Below are positions 1 to 11,142 of a stretch of DNA of 64,000 bases, piece after piece; the first letter of the stretch is position 1, and each line of letters opens with the position of its first letter. The notes below the pieces were generated by a model that ran no database searches, was not told where the DNA came from, and was given only the letters and a program-made list of their open reading frames with translations. This DNA comes from Bartonella henselae str. Houston-1 (GTDB taxonomy: Bacteria; Pseudomonadota; Alphaproteobacteria; Rhizobiales; Rhizobiaceae), in contig NC_005956.1 in NCBI RefSeq assembly GCF_000046705.1, positions 1,771,001 to 1,835,000 of the forward strand. Reading direction: 5' to 3'. Both the position numbers and the translations under genes were made by a program.

Positions 1-567
1 TTTTCTCCTCCATTAAGAGATGCCCCTAATAATCCCACACATGTAATCCAATGATAAAACAAGATGTGATCTTTAAACGTATGCAATTTATGTTATCGAC
101 AATTTTAAAACGATTGCATCTAACTGTGACTATCTGAGTTTATGAAACATATTACGAAGAAATCTGCTATGCATTTCATTTGAACGTTTAAATATGTCAT
201 AAGATTTGCATGATGATTTGCTTTTCATGGTCTTTTCACAAGACAATCTTTTATAAAAAATGGTCAATTGAATCGAGCATAAAAGTGTGGATTCTAAAGG
301 GAGTTATATAAAATAAATGCATATAATCTATTGGCTTTAATTATATATAATGTGATTCACAAACAGAAACGCGAGCTAGCATTATAAACAAACCCCTCAT
401 ACAATTTAGCCTCTTTCCAATGCCGAATTTTTTTCCTTTTTTCCGACTTACCATATGAGAGTACAATGCTTCCTCTTGCTTTTGCCATAAACAATAGCGC
501 ATAACCAAAAAAGGATAAAACATCACAAGCTTTAAAATGAATAAGCGAAAAACTAAGGAGATGGGAG
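1..567. other. Intergenic region upstream of tal, no gene recognised
   Basis: This AT-rich stretch holds no reading frame with recognisable similarity; short frames on the minus strand overlap the start of the aldolase gene and have no family signature. A purine-rich ribosome binding site (AAGGAG) lies about 8 bases before the ATG at 568. Confidence 0.5.
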
Positions 568-1224
568 ATGAAATTTTTTGTGGATAGCGCCAATATTGAA
601 GAGATCCAAGAATTACAAAATTTAAACCTTGTTGATGGTGTGACCACCAATCCCTCACTCATCTTAAAATCAGGACGCAATATTCTTGAAGTGACAAAAG
701 AAATCTGTACCCTCGTGGTGCATGGACCTGTTTCCGCAGAAGTTGCAGCAACGGAATTTGAAGACATCATGAAAGAAGCAGCTGTTTTAGCAAATATTGC
801 TGACAATATTTGCATCAAGCTTCCCTTAACCTTTGATGGATTAAAAGCCTGTAAAGCTCTGACAGCGCAAGGATTAAAAACCAATCTCACACTTTGTTTT
901 TCTGCCAATCAAGCCTTATTAGCCGCCAAAGCAGGCGCGACATTCATTTCACCATTTGTTGGCAGACTGGACGATTACGGAATCAATGGAAGTGATCTGC
1001 TTCATGAAATTCGCACAATTTATAACAACTACAGCTTTGAAACACAAATTTTGGCAGCTTCAATTCGCACCATTAATCACGTCAAAGAAGCAGCACTAAG
1101 TGGTGCAGATGTTGCCACCATCCCACCAACCATCTTAAAAGCGCTAATTAAACACCCCCTAACCGAGAAAGGTTTGCAAAGCTTCCTCGAAGACTGGAAA
1201 AAAACCGGACAAAATATCGCTTAA
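568..1224 (+). CDS. tal: Transaldolase / fructose-6-phosphate aldolase family protein
   Basis: This is a 218-residue small-type transaldolase (TalC/FSA subfamily), a single-domain TIM barrel acting in the cytosol on sugar phosphates of the non-oxidative pentose phosphate pathway. The N-terminus [13 protein letters not shown], the DGVTTNPSL loop near residue 25, the Schiff-base lysine in IKLPLT near residue 84 and the [10 protein letters not shown] segment near residue 127 are all visible. Length matches the subfamily. The start at 568 is supported by AAGGAG just upstream. It converges on lptE, and its last ~115 bases are repeated between the two genes. Transaldolase and FSA activity cannot be separated from sequence alone. 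Confidence 0.93.
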   Translation: MKFFVDSANIEEIQELQNLNLVDGVTTNPSLILKSGRNILEVTKEICTLVVHGPVSAEVAATEFEDIMKEAAVLANIADNICIKLPLTFDGLKACKALTAQGLKTNLTLCFSANQALLAAKAGATFISPFVGRLDDYGINGSDLLHEIRTIYNNYSFETQILAASIRTINHVKEAALSGADVATIPPTILKALIKHPLTEKGLQSFLEDWKKTGQNIA

Positions 1225-1499
1225 CCTTTTGCAAGATCCCCTTGAAGCAACAAGAAAATTTGTTCAGTTGGGCTTCTCAGTGACACGCTTGTGCGCATCT
1301 TTCTCTGCCTGCAGAATTGTATATTCTTGGCGCATTCGCTCAAAAAATACACGCACTGTTCCAATACTGTTAGCATTAAGCGATGCAGATGTTGCCACCA
1401 TCCCACCAGCCATCTTAAAAGCGCTACGAGAACAGCTCCTAACCGATAAAGATTTGCAAATCTTCCTCGAAGATTGGAAAAAAACAAACAAAATACCAC
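1225..1499. repeat. Tandem duplicate of the tal/lptE convergent junction (gene-tail remnant)
   Basis: Bases around 1387-1500 repeat the tal 3' end (DVATIPPAILKAL and [11 protein letters not shown] are still readable). Bases around 1225-1340 repeat the lptE 3' end on the minus strand ([20 protein letters not shown], then [14 protein letters not shown] in another frame, so a frameshift lies between). Anchors are spaced by about 279 bases, so one unit spanning the convergent junction was duplicated in tandem. Neither copy is a complete gene. Confidence 0.88.
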
Positions 1500-2075
1500 T
1501 TAGTCCTTTGCAAGATCCCCTGAAAGCAACAAGAAAATCTGTTCAGCCAACTCCTCAGCCACACGCTTGTGCGCATCTTTCTCTGCTTGCAGAGTTGCAT
1601 ATTCTTGGCGCATCCTCTCAAAGGATGTGCTCATAGTTGCCATGCCGTTGGAAACAGGAACATTTTTCATATCTCTTAAGGTGTAGAATGCTTTGCTTAC
1701 CACGGTTCCAACGGAAGGTCGCCCTCTCCTCTTTTTATCGAAGTCAATCTCTATCTGGACAGATTCCCTTGTAAGTACGGAAATCTGTAATGCCAACTGA
1801 TAAACCGGAGTAGAAGGTTTACTGCCATTTCCATAAAGAAGAAAGAGCAGATGATTACGCACCATTTGACCAAAACGATCTGACGGTTCTTCAATGACAA
1901 TAGAAGCAAGTTTTTCAGAGAGTCCTAAAGAATTTTTTCCTGAAAATTCACCCGGAACAGACTCTATCGTCGAAATCTGAGACACTTGACGATAAAGTGG
2001 TTCAACTTTGCACCCATAAAGAAGCGTAAATAAAACCGCCAAACCAGCAAGAATACAACTTTTAAAGAACGACAT
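1500..2075 (-). CDS. lptE: LPS-assembly lipoprotein LptE
   Basis: This outer-membrane lipoprotein of about 191 residues plugs LptD and helps deliver LPS to the surface. The chosen start, [12 protein letters not shown], gives a signal sequence ending in the lipobox LLYGC, so the mature protein begins with lipidated cysteine. An upstream ATG at 2096 would only lengthen the N-terminus. It follows leuS on the minus strand and overlaps its end by about 14 bases, the usual leuS-lptE arrangement in Rhizobiales. The body is poorly conserved, as is normal for LptE. Its last ~120 bases are duplicated downstream. Confidence 0.85.
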   Translation of the reverse strand: MSFFKSCILAGLAVLFTLLYGCKVEPLYRQVSQISTIESVPGEFSGKNSLGLSEKLASIVIEEPSDRFGQMVRNHLLFLLYGNGSKPSTPVYQLALQISVLTRESVQIEIDFDKKRRGRPSVGTVVSKAFYTLRDMKNVPVSNGMATMSTSFERMRQEYATLQAEKDAHKRVAEELAEQIFLLLSGDLAKD

Positions 2076-4704
2076 TGACAATCCTTTTTGGAACAATAAT
2101 CATTTTTTTCACGGGCTTTTTGACAAGATGTACCTTTACAAAATCAAGAGCTAAAACAGCTTCTTCAATCATCGCTTCACTAGCTGTTGCTGCCACAGTC
2201 ACCTCACCGCGTTTTTTACCATTAATCTGTACCGGCAAGGTATAGCATTCTTCAACGGTTAATGCGCGATCACAAACAGGCCAAGCAAGTTCAGAGATTA
2301 AAGTTTTCTCTCCTAAAGCAGCATGACATTCTTCAGCTAAATGAGGCATGATAGGTGCAATCATCGCAAGGAAAAAATCCATTGCTTGGCGTAAAGCAGC
2401 CTTCATTTCATCCTCAACATTTTCTATCCTGTTTAACAATGGCGCCATGATGTTCAAGAATTCATAAAGGCGTGCAATGGCCCGATTAAAGGCAAATTTT
2501 TCCAAATCATCTTCCACGGCATAGAGCGTACGATGCGCTACTTTTGAGAGTTGCAAAGCCGCCCCCTGCTTTCCAACACAGGGTACCACATCCCTTAACA
2601 CTGGAGCACTTAAAGCCACACAGCGCCAAACGCGTTGCACAAAACGATGTGCTCCTTCAACACCCGATTCTGTCCAAATAACATCCCGTTCAGGAGGAGA
2701 ATCTGATAAAATAAACCAGCGCACGGTATCAGCTCCATAGGAAGCAATAATATCATCAGGATCAACGACGTTCTTTTTTGATTTTGACATCTTTTCAATC
2801 GAACCAATCGTCACTTCGCTTTGATCAGTTAATTTATAAGCCTGACGTTTTCCATCCTTTTCAACAATCGAAATTTCTTCTGGCGAAACCCAGTCCTTCT
2901 CATCCCGATAAGTTTCATGCACCACCATCCCTTGGGTAAACAGTCCTTTAAAAGGCTCATCGACAGTCACATACCCCATCGATTTCATGGCACGCGTAAA
3001 AAAGCGCGCATAGAGAAGATGGAGAATCGCATGCTCAATTCCACCAATATATTGTTGCACAGGCAACCATTCAGTTGTCGCTTTTTTGTCGACGGGTTCT
3101 TGTGCAAAAGGTGCTGTAAAACGTGCATAATACCAAGAAGAATCCACAAAAGTATCCATTGTATCGGTTTCGCGTTTAGCAAACTGTCCACAGACAGGAC
3201 AAGCAACGCTTTTCCATGTTTCATGGCACACAAGAGGATTACCAGGTTGCTCAAAAGTCACATCATCAGGCAACACAACAGGCAAATCGGCACGTGGCAC
3301 AGGAACCACTCCACAAGATGTACAATGGATCATTGGAATGGGGCACCCCCAATAACGTTGACGTGAAATACCCCAATCCCGTAAACGAAATTGCACTGTT
3401 TTTTCTGCTTGAGGCTTCCCATTAAGCATTTGTCCCTCAAGCCTTTTAGCTGCTTCTTCAAAAGCCTGTTGGGGTGTCAAACCATCCAAAAAGCTGGAAT
3501 TGATCATCACCCCATCACCGAGATAAGGCGTTTCAGTAATGGCAAAATCTTCTCTCTCAACCCCTGAAGGCAAAACTACCGGCTGCACAGGAAGATCATA
3601 TTTACGAGCAAAATCGAAATCTCTCTGATCATGGGCAGGACAGCCAAAAACAGCTCCCGTTCCATAGTCCATCAGCACAAAATTGGCGATATAAACAGGA
3701 ATATGCACCGCCACATCAAAGGGATGAACAGCCACAAGCGATGTACGAAACCCTTGTTTTTCAGCGGTTTCAAGTTCTGCAGTTGTTGTTCCACCACTCC
3801 GACAATTTTCGATAAAAAACTCCAGCGCTTTATCCTTCTGCGCAAGAGCTTGCGCAAGGGGATGATCGACAGAGAGCGCCAAAAAGGAGGCTCCAAACAG
3901 TGTATCGGGTCGTGTTGAATAACAGACAACCTCATCAAAGGACTTACAAACCTCATCAGCCTCCTCTGTTGACTTCAAAGCCCAACGAATTAATAAGCCT
4001 TGTGACTTCCCAATCCAATTTTTTTGCATAATGCGGACTTTTTCAGGCCACTGTTCAAGCTCCTCAAGCCCAGCCAAGAGGTCTTCACTAAAATCACTAA
4101 TTTTGAAAAACCACTGTGTTAATTCCCGCTGTTCAACCAAAGCACCAGACCGCCAGCCGCGTCCATCAACAACCTGCTCATTCGCCAAAACGGTCTGATC
4201 AACGGGATCCCAATTCACCTTAGCCACTTTGCGCGCCACCAAGCCCTTTTGATAAAAATCAAGAAACAGCATTTGTTGGCGATGGTAATAGTCCACATCA
4301 CAAGTTGCAAACTCGCGCGACCAATCCACTGAGAGCCCTAACTGCTTTAATTGCCCACGCATTACAGCAATATTCTGATAGGTCCAAGTTTTAGGATGCA
4401 CTTTATTTTGCATGGCAGCATTTTCAGCCGGCATACCAAAAGCGTCCCACCCCATAGGATGCAGCACATTAAAGCCCTTTGCGCGTTTATAGCGCGCAAC
4501 AACATCCCCCATGGCATAATTGCGCACATGCCCCATGTGAATGCGCCCAGAAGGATAAGGGAACATCTCTAAAACATAATATTTTTCACGGCGATCTTCT
4601 TGGACAGTTTGAAAAGTTTTCTTTTCATCCCAAATCGCTTGCCATTTTCGTTCGCAGGCACGTGGATTATAGCGTTCACCTAGATTATAATGTTCAATTG
4701 TCAT
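2062..4704 (-). CDS. leuS: Leucyl-tRNA synthetase
   Basis: This class I aminoacyl-tRNA synthetase of 880 residues charges tRNA-Leu in the cytosol. The HIGH-type motif appears as HMGH in [15 protein letters not shown] near residue 55, and the KMSKS loop as [13 protein letters not shown] near residue 638. Between them lie the CP1 editing domain and cysteine pairs (CTSCG, CPVCG) of a zinc-binding insertion. The anticodon-binding and C-terminal domains are complete and the length is normal. The ATG is in a clean upstream context and lptE overlaps its stop. Confidence 0.98.
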   Translation of the reverse strand: MTIEHYNLGERYNPRACERKWQAIWDEKKTFQTVQEDRREKYYVLEMFPYPSGRIHMGHVRNYAMGDVVARYKRAKGFNVLHPMGWDAFGMPAENAAMQNKVHPKTWTYQNIAVMRGQLKQLGLSVDWSREFATCDVDYYHRQQMLFLDFYQKGLVARKVAKVNWDPVDQTVLANEQVVDGRGWRSGALVEQRELTQWFFKISDFSEDLLAGLEELEQWPEKVRIMQKNWIGKSQGLLIRWALKSTEEADEVCKSFDEVVCYSTRPDTLFGASFLALSVDHPLAQALAQKDKALEFFIENCRSGGTTTAELETAEKQGFRTSLVAVHPFDVAVHIPVYIANFVLMDYGTGAVFGCPAHDQRDFDFARKYDLPVQPVVLPSGVEREDFAITETPYLGDGVMINSSFLDGLTPQQAFEEAAKRLEGQMLNGKPQAEKTVQFRLRDWGISRQRYWGCPIPMIHCTSCGVVPVPRADLPVVLPDDVTFEQPGNPLVCHETWKSVACPVCGQFAKRETDTMDTFVDSSWYYARFTAPFAQEPVDKKATTEWLPVQQYIGGIEHAILHLLYARFFTRAMKSMGYVTVDEPFKGLFTQGMVVHETYRDEKDWVSPEEISIVEKDGKRQAYKLTDQSEVTIGSIEKMSKSKKNVVDPDDIIASYGADTVRWFILSDSPPERDVIWTESGVEGAHRFVQRVWRCVALSAPVLRDVVPCVGKQGAALQLSKVAHRTLYAVEDDLEKFAFNRAIARLYEFLNIMAPLLNRIENVEDEMKAALRQAMDFFLAMIAPIMPHLAEECHAALGEKTLISELAWPVCDRALTVEECYTLPVQINGKKRGEVTVAATASEAMIEEAVLALDFVKVHLVKKPVKKMIIVPKRIVNVVL

Positions 4705-4866
4705 TTCTATTATACTCTTTATAAAATTGAACTAAAAAACTTGTTTTATGCTTGATCATGGATTAACCCCTTCGTCAACATTTTCAGTCAATATTTCACG
4801 AAGTATTTTTCAAAGCTCTTACAAACAATAACGCAATCAATCAATAAAAACAGAAAGTACAAAAAG

Positions 4867-5556
4867 ATGAGCACAGACACCACTCCCCATGACCTTTGCG
4901 TTGAAGCATGGAAAAATCTACAAAAGGACATTACTAAAACATGTAAAGACTATCATCGGCTCGCAGAAGAGATTCAATTTATCGCTGTTTCAAAAACTGT
5001 ATCTGTAGAAAATATACGCCCTCTTTTACAAGCAGGACAGTCTGTTTTTGCAGAAAACCGCGTACAAGAAGCGACTGAAAAATGGTCCGTCTTGCGTCAA
5101 CAATTTAAAAATATTGAACTTCATCTCATCGGCCCCTTACAATCAAACAAAACAGCACAAGCAGTCAAAATTTTTGATGTCATACAAACTGTCGACCGCG
5201 AAAAAATAGCCAAAAACTTAAGTATCGAAATGCAAAAACAAAAAAAAACGCTCCCCTGCTACATTCAGGTCAATCTTGGCTTAGAACCGCAAAAAAGTGG
5301 CATTGCACCACAAGAAGTGGTCCCTTTTGTTGCTAGGTGTAAAAATCACTATGGACTTGATATCATTGGTCTTATGGCCATCCCCCCTGTAGAGGAGAAC
5401 CCTGGTCCCTATTTTGCCCTGTTAGCAAAATTAGCAAAACAAGCGGACCTCCAAAAGCTCTCAATGGGTATGTCCAATGACTTTAAAACAGCTTTGCAAT
5501 TTGGCTCGAATGTCCTTCGCATTGGCTCTGCTTTATTTGGAAAGCGCCCTGTGTAA
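4867..5556 (+). CDS. yggS: YggS/PROSC family pyridoxal phosphate homeostasis protein
   Basis: This is a 229-residue single-domain PLP-binding protein of the alanine-racemase fold type that buffers intracellular PLP. The cofactor lysine is K43 in FIAVSKTVS. The family segments FAENRVQEA, LIGPLQSNK, VNLGLEPQKSGI, LSMGMSNDF and LRIGSALFGKR follow in order. It is divergent from leuS. The last ~140 bases have a decayed copy just downstream at about 5625-5830. Confidence 0.93.
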   Translation: MSTDTTPHDLCVEAWKNLQKDITKTCKDYHRLAEEIQFIAVSKTVSVENIRPLLQAGQSVFAENRVQEATEKWSVLRQQFKNIELHLIGPLQSNKTAQAVKIFDVIQTVDREKIAKNLSIEMQKQKKTLPCYIQVNLGLEPQKSGIAPQEVVPFVARCKNHYGLDIIGLMAIPPVEENPGPYFALLAKLAKQADLQKLSMGMSNDFKTALQFGSNVLRIGSALFGKRPV

Positions 5557-5830
5557 AGCAATTTCCCTTAATATAAATTCATTCCCGTTGAAAACTCAAA
5601 AGCAACATAATATAAGCGAGAAAAAATATTCGCCTCAAAAAATCGCAACTCTAGCAGAAGCCCCCAGTCTCTCCTTCGCTCTATTAGAAAAATTAACAAA
5701 AATCTGGTCTTCCAAAGCTCTCACCGGCATGTCTCAAAAAAAATCCGCAGTACGTATAATGACTTAAAACAGCACTGCAATTTAGCTGTCATGTTCTCAC
5801 GCATTGACTCTACTTTGCAAAACACTCTTT
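5557..5830 (+). pseudogene. Decayed tandem copy of the yggS 3' end
   Basis: This segment aligns with yggS from about 5400 to 5556 at a spacing of roughly 262 bases. SFALLEKLTKI parallels YFALLAKLAKQ, GMSQKKSAVRIMT parallels GMSNDFKTALQF, and the DNA continues to match through the segment that encodes LRIGSALFG in yggS. Stops and small indels break the frame, so it is not translated as a unit. Divergence is high, so the copy is old. Confidence 0.75.
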
Positions 5831-5849
5831 CTGTTTGCCTTTTCACCAA

Positions 5850-6370
5850 AACTACTACAAAAAAACAACCCAATCTATAAAAGAAAAATGATAAGAATAA
5901 TAAAGGTGAAATACACATTGATGAAAAAATTGCCATAAATAAATAATGGCAAACAAAACATTTGACCCGGCTATTGCGATGTTTCCCATAAAAAAACCGC
6001 GAATTGTCTCAATTTCTCCAACACGTGTAAACAATTCCCCCACGTGCCAATGGTGTAAAACAGGCAAGAAGCAGTTTAAAAGATGGCTGTAAATATGACA
6101 CCCCAATTCCAATAGTAAGCCGATTAACTAAATAAACACCTCAAATGTTCGAGAGAGTGCTAAGAGCCGCGCTAAACAACAAATAGCAATCATAAGAACA
6201 ACGATAATATAAAAACTTTCTGCGCACTGAAAAGATAAGATATGGTCAATAATCGCATGAAAAATAAAATTCACAAAGCCAAGAAAACGCAAAACAATGG
6301 CAAAGAAACTAAGTTCAATAACGGTATGAATATATTTCTTTGTGAACCAAGAGAAGAACTCTAACTTTTC
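5850..6370 (-). pseudogene. Remnant of a type I secretion ABC transporter (HlyB/LapB family)
   Basis: Read on the minus strand from about 6370 down, two adjacent frames reconstruct part of the transmembrane domain of an HlyB-type exporter. The first gives FSWFTKKYIHTVIELSFFA, then IIDHILSF and RLLALSRTFEVFI, ending at a stop near 6130. The second gives HLLNCFLPVLHHWHVGELF, TRVGEIETIRGFFMGNI and the following hydrophobic stretch. HLL-x-P, VGEL-x-TRV-x-E and E-x-IRGFF are hallmarks of this family. The ATP-binding domain is missing and there is a frameshift. No partner membrane fusion gene or substrate is nearby. Confidence 0.65.
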
Positions 6371-7772
6371 AGATGAATAACTCTCTAATTTTAAGATTTT
6401 ATTATTACTATCTTATATTTTACAATATTGTAAATATTATTAATGTTTTATTAAGATTAATACTTCACATAGAGAGAATATATTTATTTATACCTATTTT
6501 TAAAAATTATCTTTGATATTTCTCTAAAATGCATGACTACCATTTTAAATTTATCATTGTGATATAATTTCTATAATTAAGTAGATATATTTGTTTCAGA
6601 CTTAGTTTATACTATAGATGTTTCAATACCTGTTTATGGAAAGACATGTAACTCTAGTAACTTTGCTTATCACAAGAGCGCAATCGACTTTCAAATAGGA
6701 GTTCAGACAGGAATACAGCATTTTCGGGTGCTATCACTGAAAAACCAGCAGGTGCATTTTCAGCTGGAACCCTTAGGTTTTACAGGAGGATTCATAGGAT
6801 GTTCTGCTTGGGGTTTTCAACAAAAAGCTTAGAAGTGTTGGTTCAAATTTATAGAGAATAGCTAAAAAGATAGCTTTGAAGTTAAGTGATTTTGTAACCA
6901 TATTGGAAAAAATATACCAAAATTAAATATCTATATCTACGGATAAAACAGCTTTTAGAGATATCTCTCTCTTGGGATCTTATATATTTTAAATTTTTTT
7001 TATTATGATGTATATTTTCAACCAGATTAAAGAATTTTTTATTCAATAATTATGACATTTTTAAAGTATTCCTATTTTCTGAAAAATTAGTAATCTCTGT
7101 TAGAAAGAGTCTATAAAAGCAACATTATGTACAGAAATTCTGTTCTTTATTATTGAGGTTTTTCGTAAATATATTGTTTTATATTAATATCTTAATGAAT
7201 TCATCCTTTTTGAAAAAAGAGTACAAAACAAAAAACATTCAAATCGATAAATCATCCCGCACACCTTACTACTGCTTTAAGGATACTTTAAAGACGTTTA
7301 TAATCGGATAGTTCGCTTGATTTTTTTCTCTCTCAATTCATTCCTACCTTGTATAGTTTTTTAAGAAACATTTCTCTTAGATCCCAATCCTGTCTCAGAG
7401 CTTCATCCGTAAATGGTATAACGCAAACACTGCGTACCACTCTTCTTGATATTTATGGAAGTAATAAACCTGTACCATCGCAATATGCGTTTTTCGGAAA
7501 TGGTTTTACAAATGTTACCGATAATCTATAAATCGCTCTCATCCCATCTCGCTCTTATATGTTTTTTTAAACTTTAATTTCTTTATGTACTTATAAAAAA
7601 TTCTATACAATAATGCGCTCTTAAATACAATCGTATCAGATTTGAAAAATTAACTATTCCAATCTTTGTAATTTAAGCTAATCTCAATAAAAAAGCTTTT
7701 GGAAAAACTCTGCCAAAAATGCAAAAATACAATGGCTTATTTTTCCAAACAATAAATGAAAAGAGGGAATAC
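6371..7772. other. Long AT-rich intergenic region upstream of acs
   Basis: About 1.4 kb with no supported gene. A short frame at 7349-7531 (60 codons) has no recognised relatives. A stretch around 6700-6830 keeps a short open frame rich in Gly and Gln that could be another gene remnant, but nothing identifies it. The acs promoter is presumably in the last few hundred bases. Confidence 0.4.
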
Positions 7773-9731
7773 ATGTCTGAAAAAATCTACCCAATACCGG
7801 ATAATATCAAAAAAAATGCTTTGATCGATGAAGAAACCTATCAACAATGGTATCAGGAAAGCATCAATGATCCAGAAAGTTTCTGGGCAAAACATGGTCA
7901 ATGTATTGAATGGTTTAAACCTTATACAAAAGTAAAAAATACTTCCTTTAATGGCGATGTATCGATTCAATGGTATGAAGATGGCATAACAAATGTTGCC
8001 TATAACTGCATTGATCGCCACCTAAAAACCCATGGTGATAAAATCGCACTGATTTGGGAAGGAGATAACCCTTATCACGATAAAAAGATAACCTATAATG
8101 AACTTTATGAACATGTCTGTCGTTTTGCCAATATTTTAAAAAATCACGGTGTCAAAAAAGGCGATAAGGTTACCATTTACCTAACCATGATCCCTGAAGC
8201 AGCCTATGCAATGCTAGCCTGTGCCCGTATTGGCGCTATTCATTCGGTTATTTTTGCAGGTTTTTCTCCTGAAGCAATAGCAGGACGCATTGTAGACTGC
8301 GAATCGACTTTTATCATTACCGCAAATCAAGGCTTGCGTGGAGGAAAACAGATTAATTTAAAAGACAGTGTTGACCATGCTATTGAGATTGCCGCTCGCC
8401 AGAATGTGCATGTGGATCAAGTCATGGTCATACGGCGAACCTGTGGACCAATCCATTGGGTAGAGGGACGTGATTTTTGGTATCATGAAGAAGTATCTCA
8501 TACCAAAACGGACTGTCCAGCAGAAAAGATGAATGCTGAAGATCCACTTTTTATTCTTTATACCTCAGGCTCAACAGGTAAACCCAAAGGTGTTTTGCAT
8601 ACAACAGCGGGCTATCTTGTTTATGCATCAATGACCCATAAATATGTTTTTGATTATCATGCTGGTGAAATTTACTGGTGTACTGCTGATATTGGTTGGA
8701 TCACCGGCCATTCTTATTTGGTTTATGGTCCTCTTTGCAACGCTGCTACTACTTTAATGTTTGAAGGCACACCAACCTTTCCCGACAACGGCAGATTCTG
8801 GGAAATTGTCGATAAACATCAAGTCAATATATTCTACACCGCACCAACAGCTATTCGCGCCTTAATGGGTGCGGGCAATTCATTTGTTGAACGCTCGAAA
8901 AGAACATCCTTGCGTCTTTTAGGGTCCGTGGGCGAACCCATTAATCCAGAGGCATGGGAATGGTTTTACCACACAGTTGGAAACAATCATTGCCCCATTC
9001 TCGATACATGGTGGCAAACAGAAACAGGAGGACATATGATCACCCCCCTCCCCGGTGCGACACCCCTTAAAGCAGGATCAGCCACACGTCCTTTTTTTGG
9101 AGTACAACTCCAAATCATAGATGCAGAAGGAAATGTCCTAGAAGGTGAAACAGAAGGCAATCTTTGTATTATTGATTCATGGCCAGGACAAATGCGCACA
9201 CTCTATAATGATCACGAGCGCTTTATTCAAACTTATTTTTCCACCTATAAAGGGAAATATTTTACAGGCGATGGCTGTAGGCGCGATAGCGATGGCTATT
9301 ATTGGATTACAGGACGAGTGGATGACATTCTCAATGTTTCTGGACACAGACTAGGAACAGCAGAAATTGAATCAGCGCTTGTTTCGCATCCCGCTGTTTC
9401 AGAAGCCGCCGTTGTTGGCTACCCTCATACTATTAAAGGACAAGGAATTTACAGTTTTATCACCTTAATGGAAGGGACAGCCCCAAGTGAAGAGTTGCAT
9501 CAAGAGCTTATCCGACATGTCAGAAAGGAAATAGGCTCCATTGCCATATTGGATAAAGTTCAATTTGCTCCTCAGCTCCCCAAAACGCGATCAGGAAAAA
9601 TTATGAGACGGATTTTGCGAAAAATTGCCGAAAATAATTTTGATAATCTAGGAGATATTTCCACTCTTTCTGAACCACAAGTCATTGATGATCTTATTGC
9701 TAATCGTCAAAACAGAGAAATTACAGCGTAA
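7773..9731 (+). CDS. acsA: Acetyl-CoA synthetase (AMP-forming)
   Basis: This 652-residue adenylate-forming enzyme makes acetyl-CoA from acetate, ATP and CoA. The P-loop-like motif [12 protein letters not shown] lies near residue 267, the acyl-adenylate motif [11 protein letters not shown] near 413, and the C-terminal [11 protein letters not shown] near 606 holds the lysine that is acetylated in homologues. The start MSEKIYPIP is preferred over an in-frame ATG 18 codons upstream because it gives exactly the canonical family length. It stands alone, with long noncoding DNA on both sides. Confidence 0.97.
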   Translation: MSEKIYPIPDNIKKNALIDEETYQQWYQESINDPESFWAKHGQCIEWFKPYTKVKNTSFNGDVSIQWYEDGITNVAYNCIDRHLKTHGDKIALIWEGDNPYHDKKITYNELYEHVCRFANILKNHGVKKGDKVTIYLTMIPEAAYAMLACARIGAIHSVIFAGFSPEAIAGRIVDCESTFIITANQGLRGGKQINLKDSVDHAIEIAARQNVHVDQVMVIRRTCGPIHWVEGRDFWYHEEVSHTKTDCPAEKMNAEDPLFILYTSGSTGKPKGVLHTTAGYLVYASMTHKYVFDYHAGEIYWCTADIGWITGHSYLVYGPLCNAATTLMFEGTPTFPDNGRFWEIVDKHQVNIFYTAPTAIRALMGAGNSFVERSKRTSLRLLGSVGEPINPEAWEWFYHTVGNNHCPILDTWWQTETGGHMITPLPGATPLKAGSATRPFFGVQLQIIDAEGNVLEGETEGNLCIIDSWPGQMRTLYNDHERFIQTYFSTYKGKYFTGDGCRRDSDGYYWITGRVDDILNVSGHRLGTAEIESALVSHPAVSEAAVVGYPHTIKGQGIYSFITLMEGTAPSEELHQELIRHVRKEIGSIAILDKVQFAPQLPKTRSGKIMRRILRKIAENNFDNLGDISTLSEPQVIDDLIANRQNREITA

Positions 9732-10482
9732 CCTAAAACCCAACGGGGGCTTTAGCGTTCTGGCTAAAATTATTTCTGTATTTCTGCTAAAACCACTGGT
9801 AAAGGTCCAAGCCAGCACACCCCTGCTATCTTCCAACTCAAAATGTTGCAATTGCTTTTGTATTGAGAAAATTCATGAAAGATTCATACCTTTCTTAAAT
9901 AGTTTTTACCCAAACATTGCTTTCTCTTATGAAAGACAAGCAAATGGTTTGAAATGAGAGTATCTTACTGTATTCGAGGTTTTCATTCAAATTGCAAAAT
10001 GATTAAATTATCATTATAAATCAATGCTCCTTTGGCAAAGGAGAAAAAATGATAAGGAGATTTTCAAGGTTTCTAAAAAAAGAAACTCTTTCTCAACAAC
10101 AAATGAGAAATAATTGAAAACAAACATTTAAAACAACAGAGTATGAATTCTATCACAGTTTAAAGCCATTAAAGACACAACAGCTTTCAACAACCAAACA
10201 AGAAAAACCACGGCTAAACCCCAAAATAGAAAAAATTGTTTTCACGTTTCTGCTAGAATCACCCTGAAATTCCTGCTAAAATCATAAATGAAAGTAAAGA
10301 AGAAAAATGTAACCATTGATGATATTCTGAGAGGCGCTCTTTTTCTTTTACTGTTTTTGTTATCGAAAAAGAGTGAAGAGTGTGGGGTATGAAACAAACC
10401 AAGAGCCTAAAGCAAAAAAAGCAAAAGTTCTTACAATATAAAAGCAGAAGTGATAACAGAAAAGTAGGAGTGATAACGAAAA
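9732..10482. other. Intergenic region between acs and ftsE
   Basis: No gene is supported in these 750 bases. A short element of the form TGCTARAAYCA occurs three times (about 9784, 10248, 10272). A small imperfect direct repeat (GTGATAACRGAAAAGT) just before ftsE surrounds its start. Confidence 0.4.
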
Positions 10483-11142
10483 GTGATTCATTTTGAAAAT
10501 GTTGGTCTGCGTTATGGAATGGGCCCTGAGATTCTTCGTGATATTAGCTTTCACATTCCTCCAGGATCATTTCAATTTCTCACTGGTGCCTCTGGAGCAG
10601 GAAAAACGTCATTAATGCGTCTTATGTTTCTGGCGCTCAAACCAACTCGCGGTCATATTGATTTATTTGGCAACGATACAGCATTGCTGAAACGACAAGA
10701 GCTCCCCGCATTACGACAACGTATTGGTGTTGTTTTTCAAGATTTTCGTCTCCTTGATCACATGACTACTTATGAAAATGTCTCTTTACCATTACGTATT
10801 AAAGGACAAGAAGAAGCAACTTATCGCAGTGAAGTGGAAGATCTTCTCTGTTGGGTGGGCCTTGGAAATCATATTCATGTTTTACCACCAGTTCTTTCTG
10901 GCGGAGAGAAACAAAGGATAGCCATTGCACGCGCACTTATTGATCAACCTGAAATCCTTCTGGCGGATGAACCAACAGGAAATGTTGATCCACCTTTGGC
11001 AAAACGCTTGTTACGCTTGTTTATTGAATTAAACCGTTTTGGAACAGCTGTTGTCATTGCCACCCATGATATTGCCCTGATGGAACAAGTCGCAGCACGG
11101 CGAATGCTTCTCCACAATGGACGGATGACAATTCATGAATAA
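10483..11142 (+). CDS. ftsE: Cell division ATP-binding protein FtsE
   Basis: This 219-residue ABC ATPase works with FtsX at the division septum to control peptidoglycan hydrolases. Walker A GASGAGKTSL (near residue 36), the Q-loop VVFQDFRLLD, signature LSGGEKQR and Walker B ILLADEPTG are intact. The start is a GTG (VIHFENVGLRYG); AGGAG lies about 14 bases upstream, a rather long spacing. It overlaps ftsX by 8 bases, so the pair is translationally coupled. Confidence 0.96.
   Translation: MIHFENVGLRYGMGPEILRDISFHIPPGSFQFLTGASGAGKTSLMRLMFLALKPTRGHIDLFGNDTALLKRQELPALRQRIGVVFQDFRLLDHMTTYENVSLPLRIKGQEEATYRSEVEDLLCWVGLGNHIHVLPPVLSGGEKQRIAIARALIDQPEILLADEPTGNVDPPLAKRLLRLFIELNRFGTAVVIATHDIALMEQVAARRMLLHNGRMTIHE

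Noticed and set aside
7349..7531. 60-codon frame upstream of acs
   Set aside because: Its ATG has no ribosome site, and it has no recognisable domain and unusual composition.
9784..10290. Three TGCTARAAYCA elements as a CRISPR-like or regulatory array
   Set aside because: Spacing is irregular (about 464 and 24 bases), the repeat is too short, and there are no cas genes.
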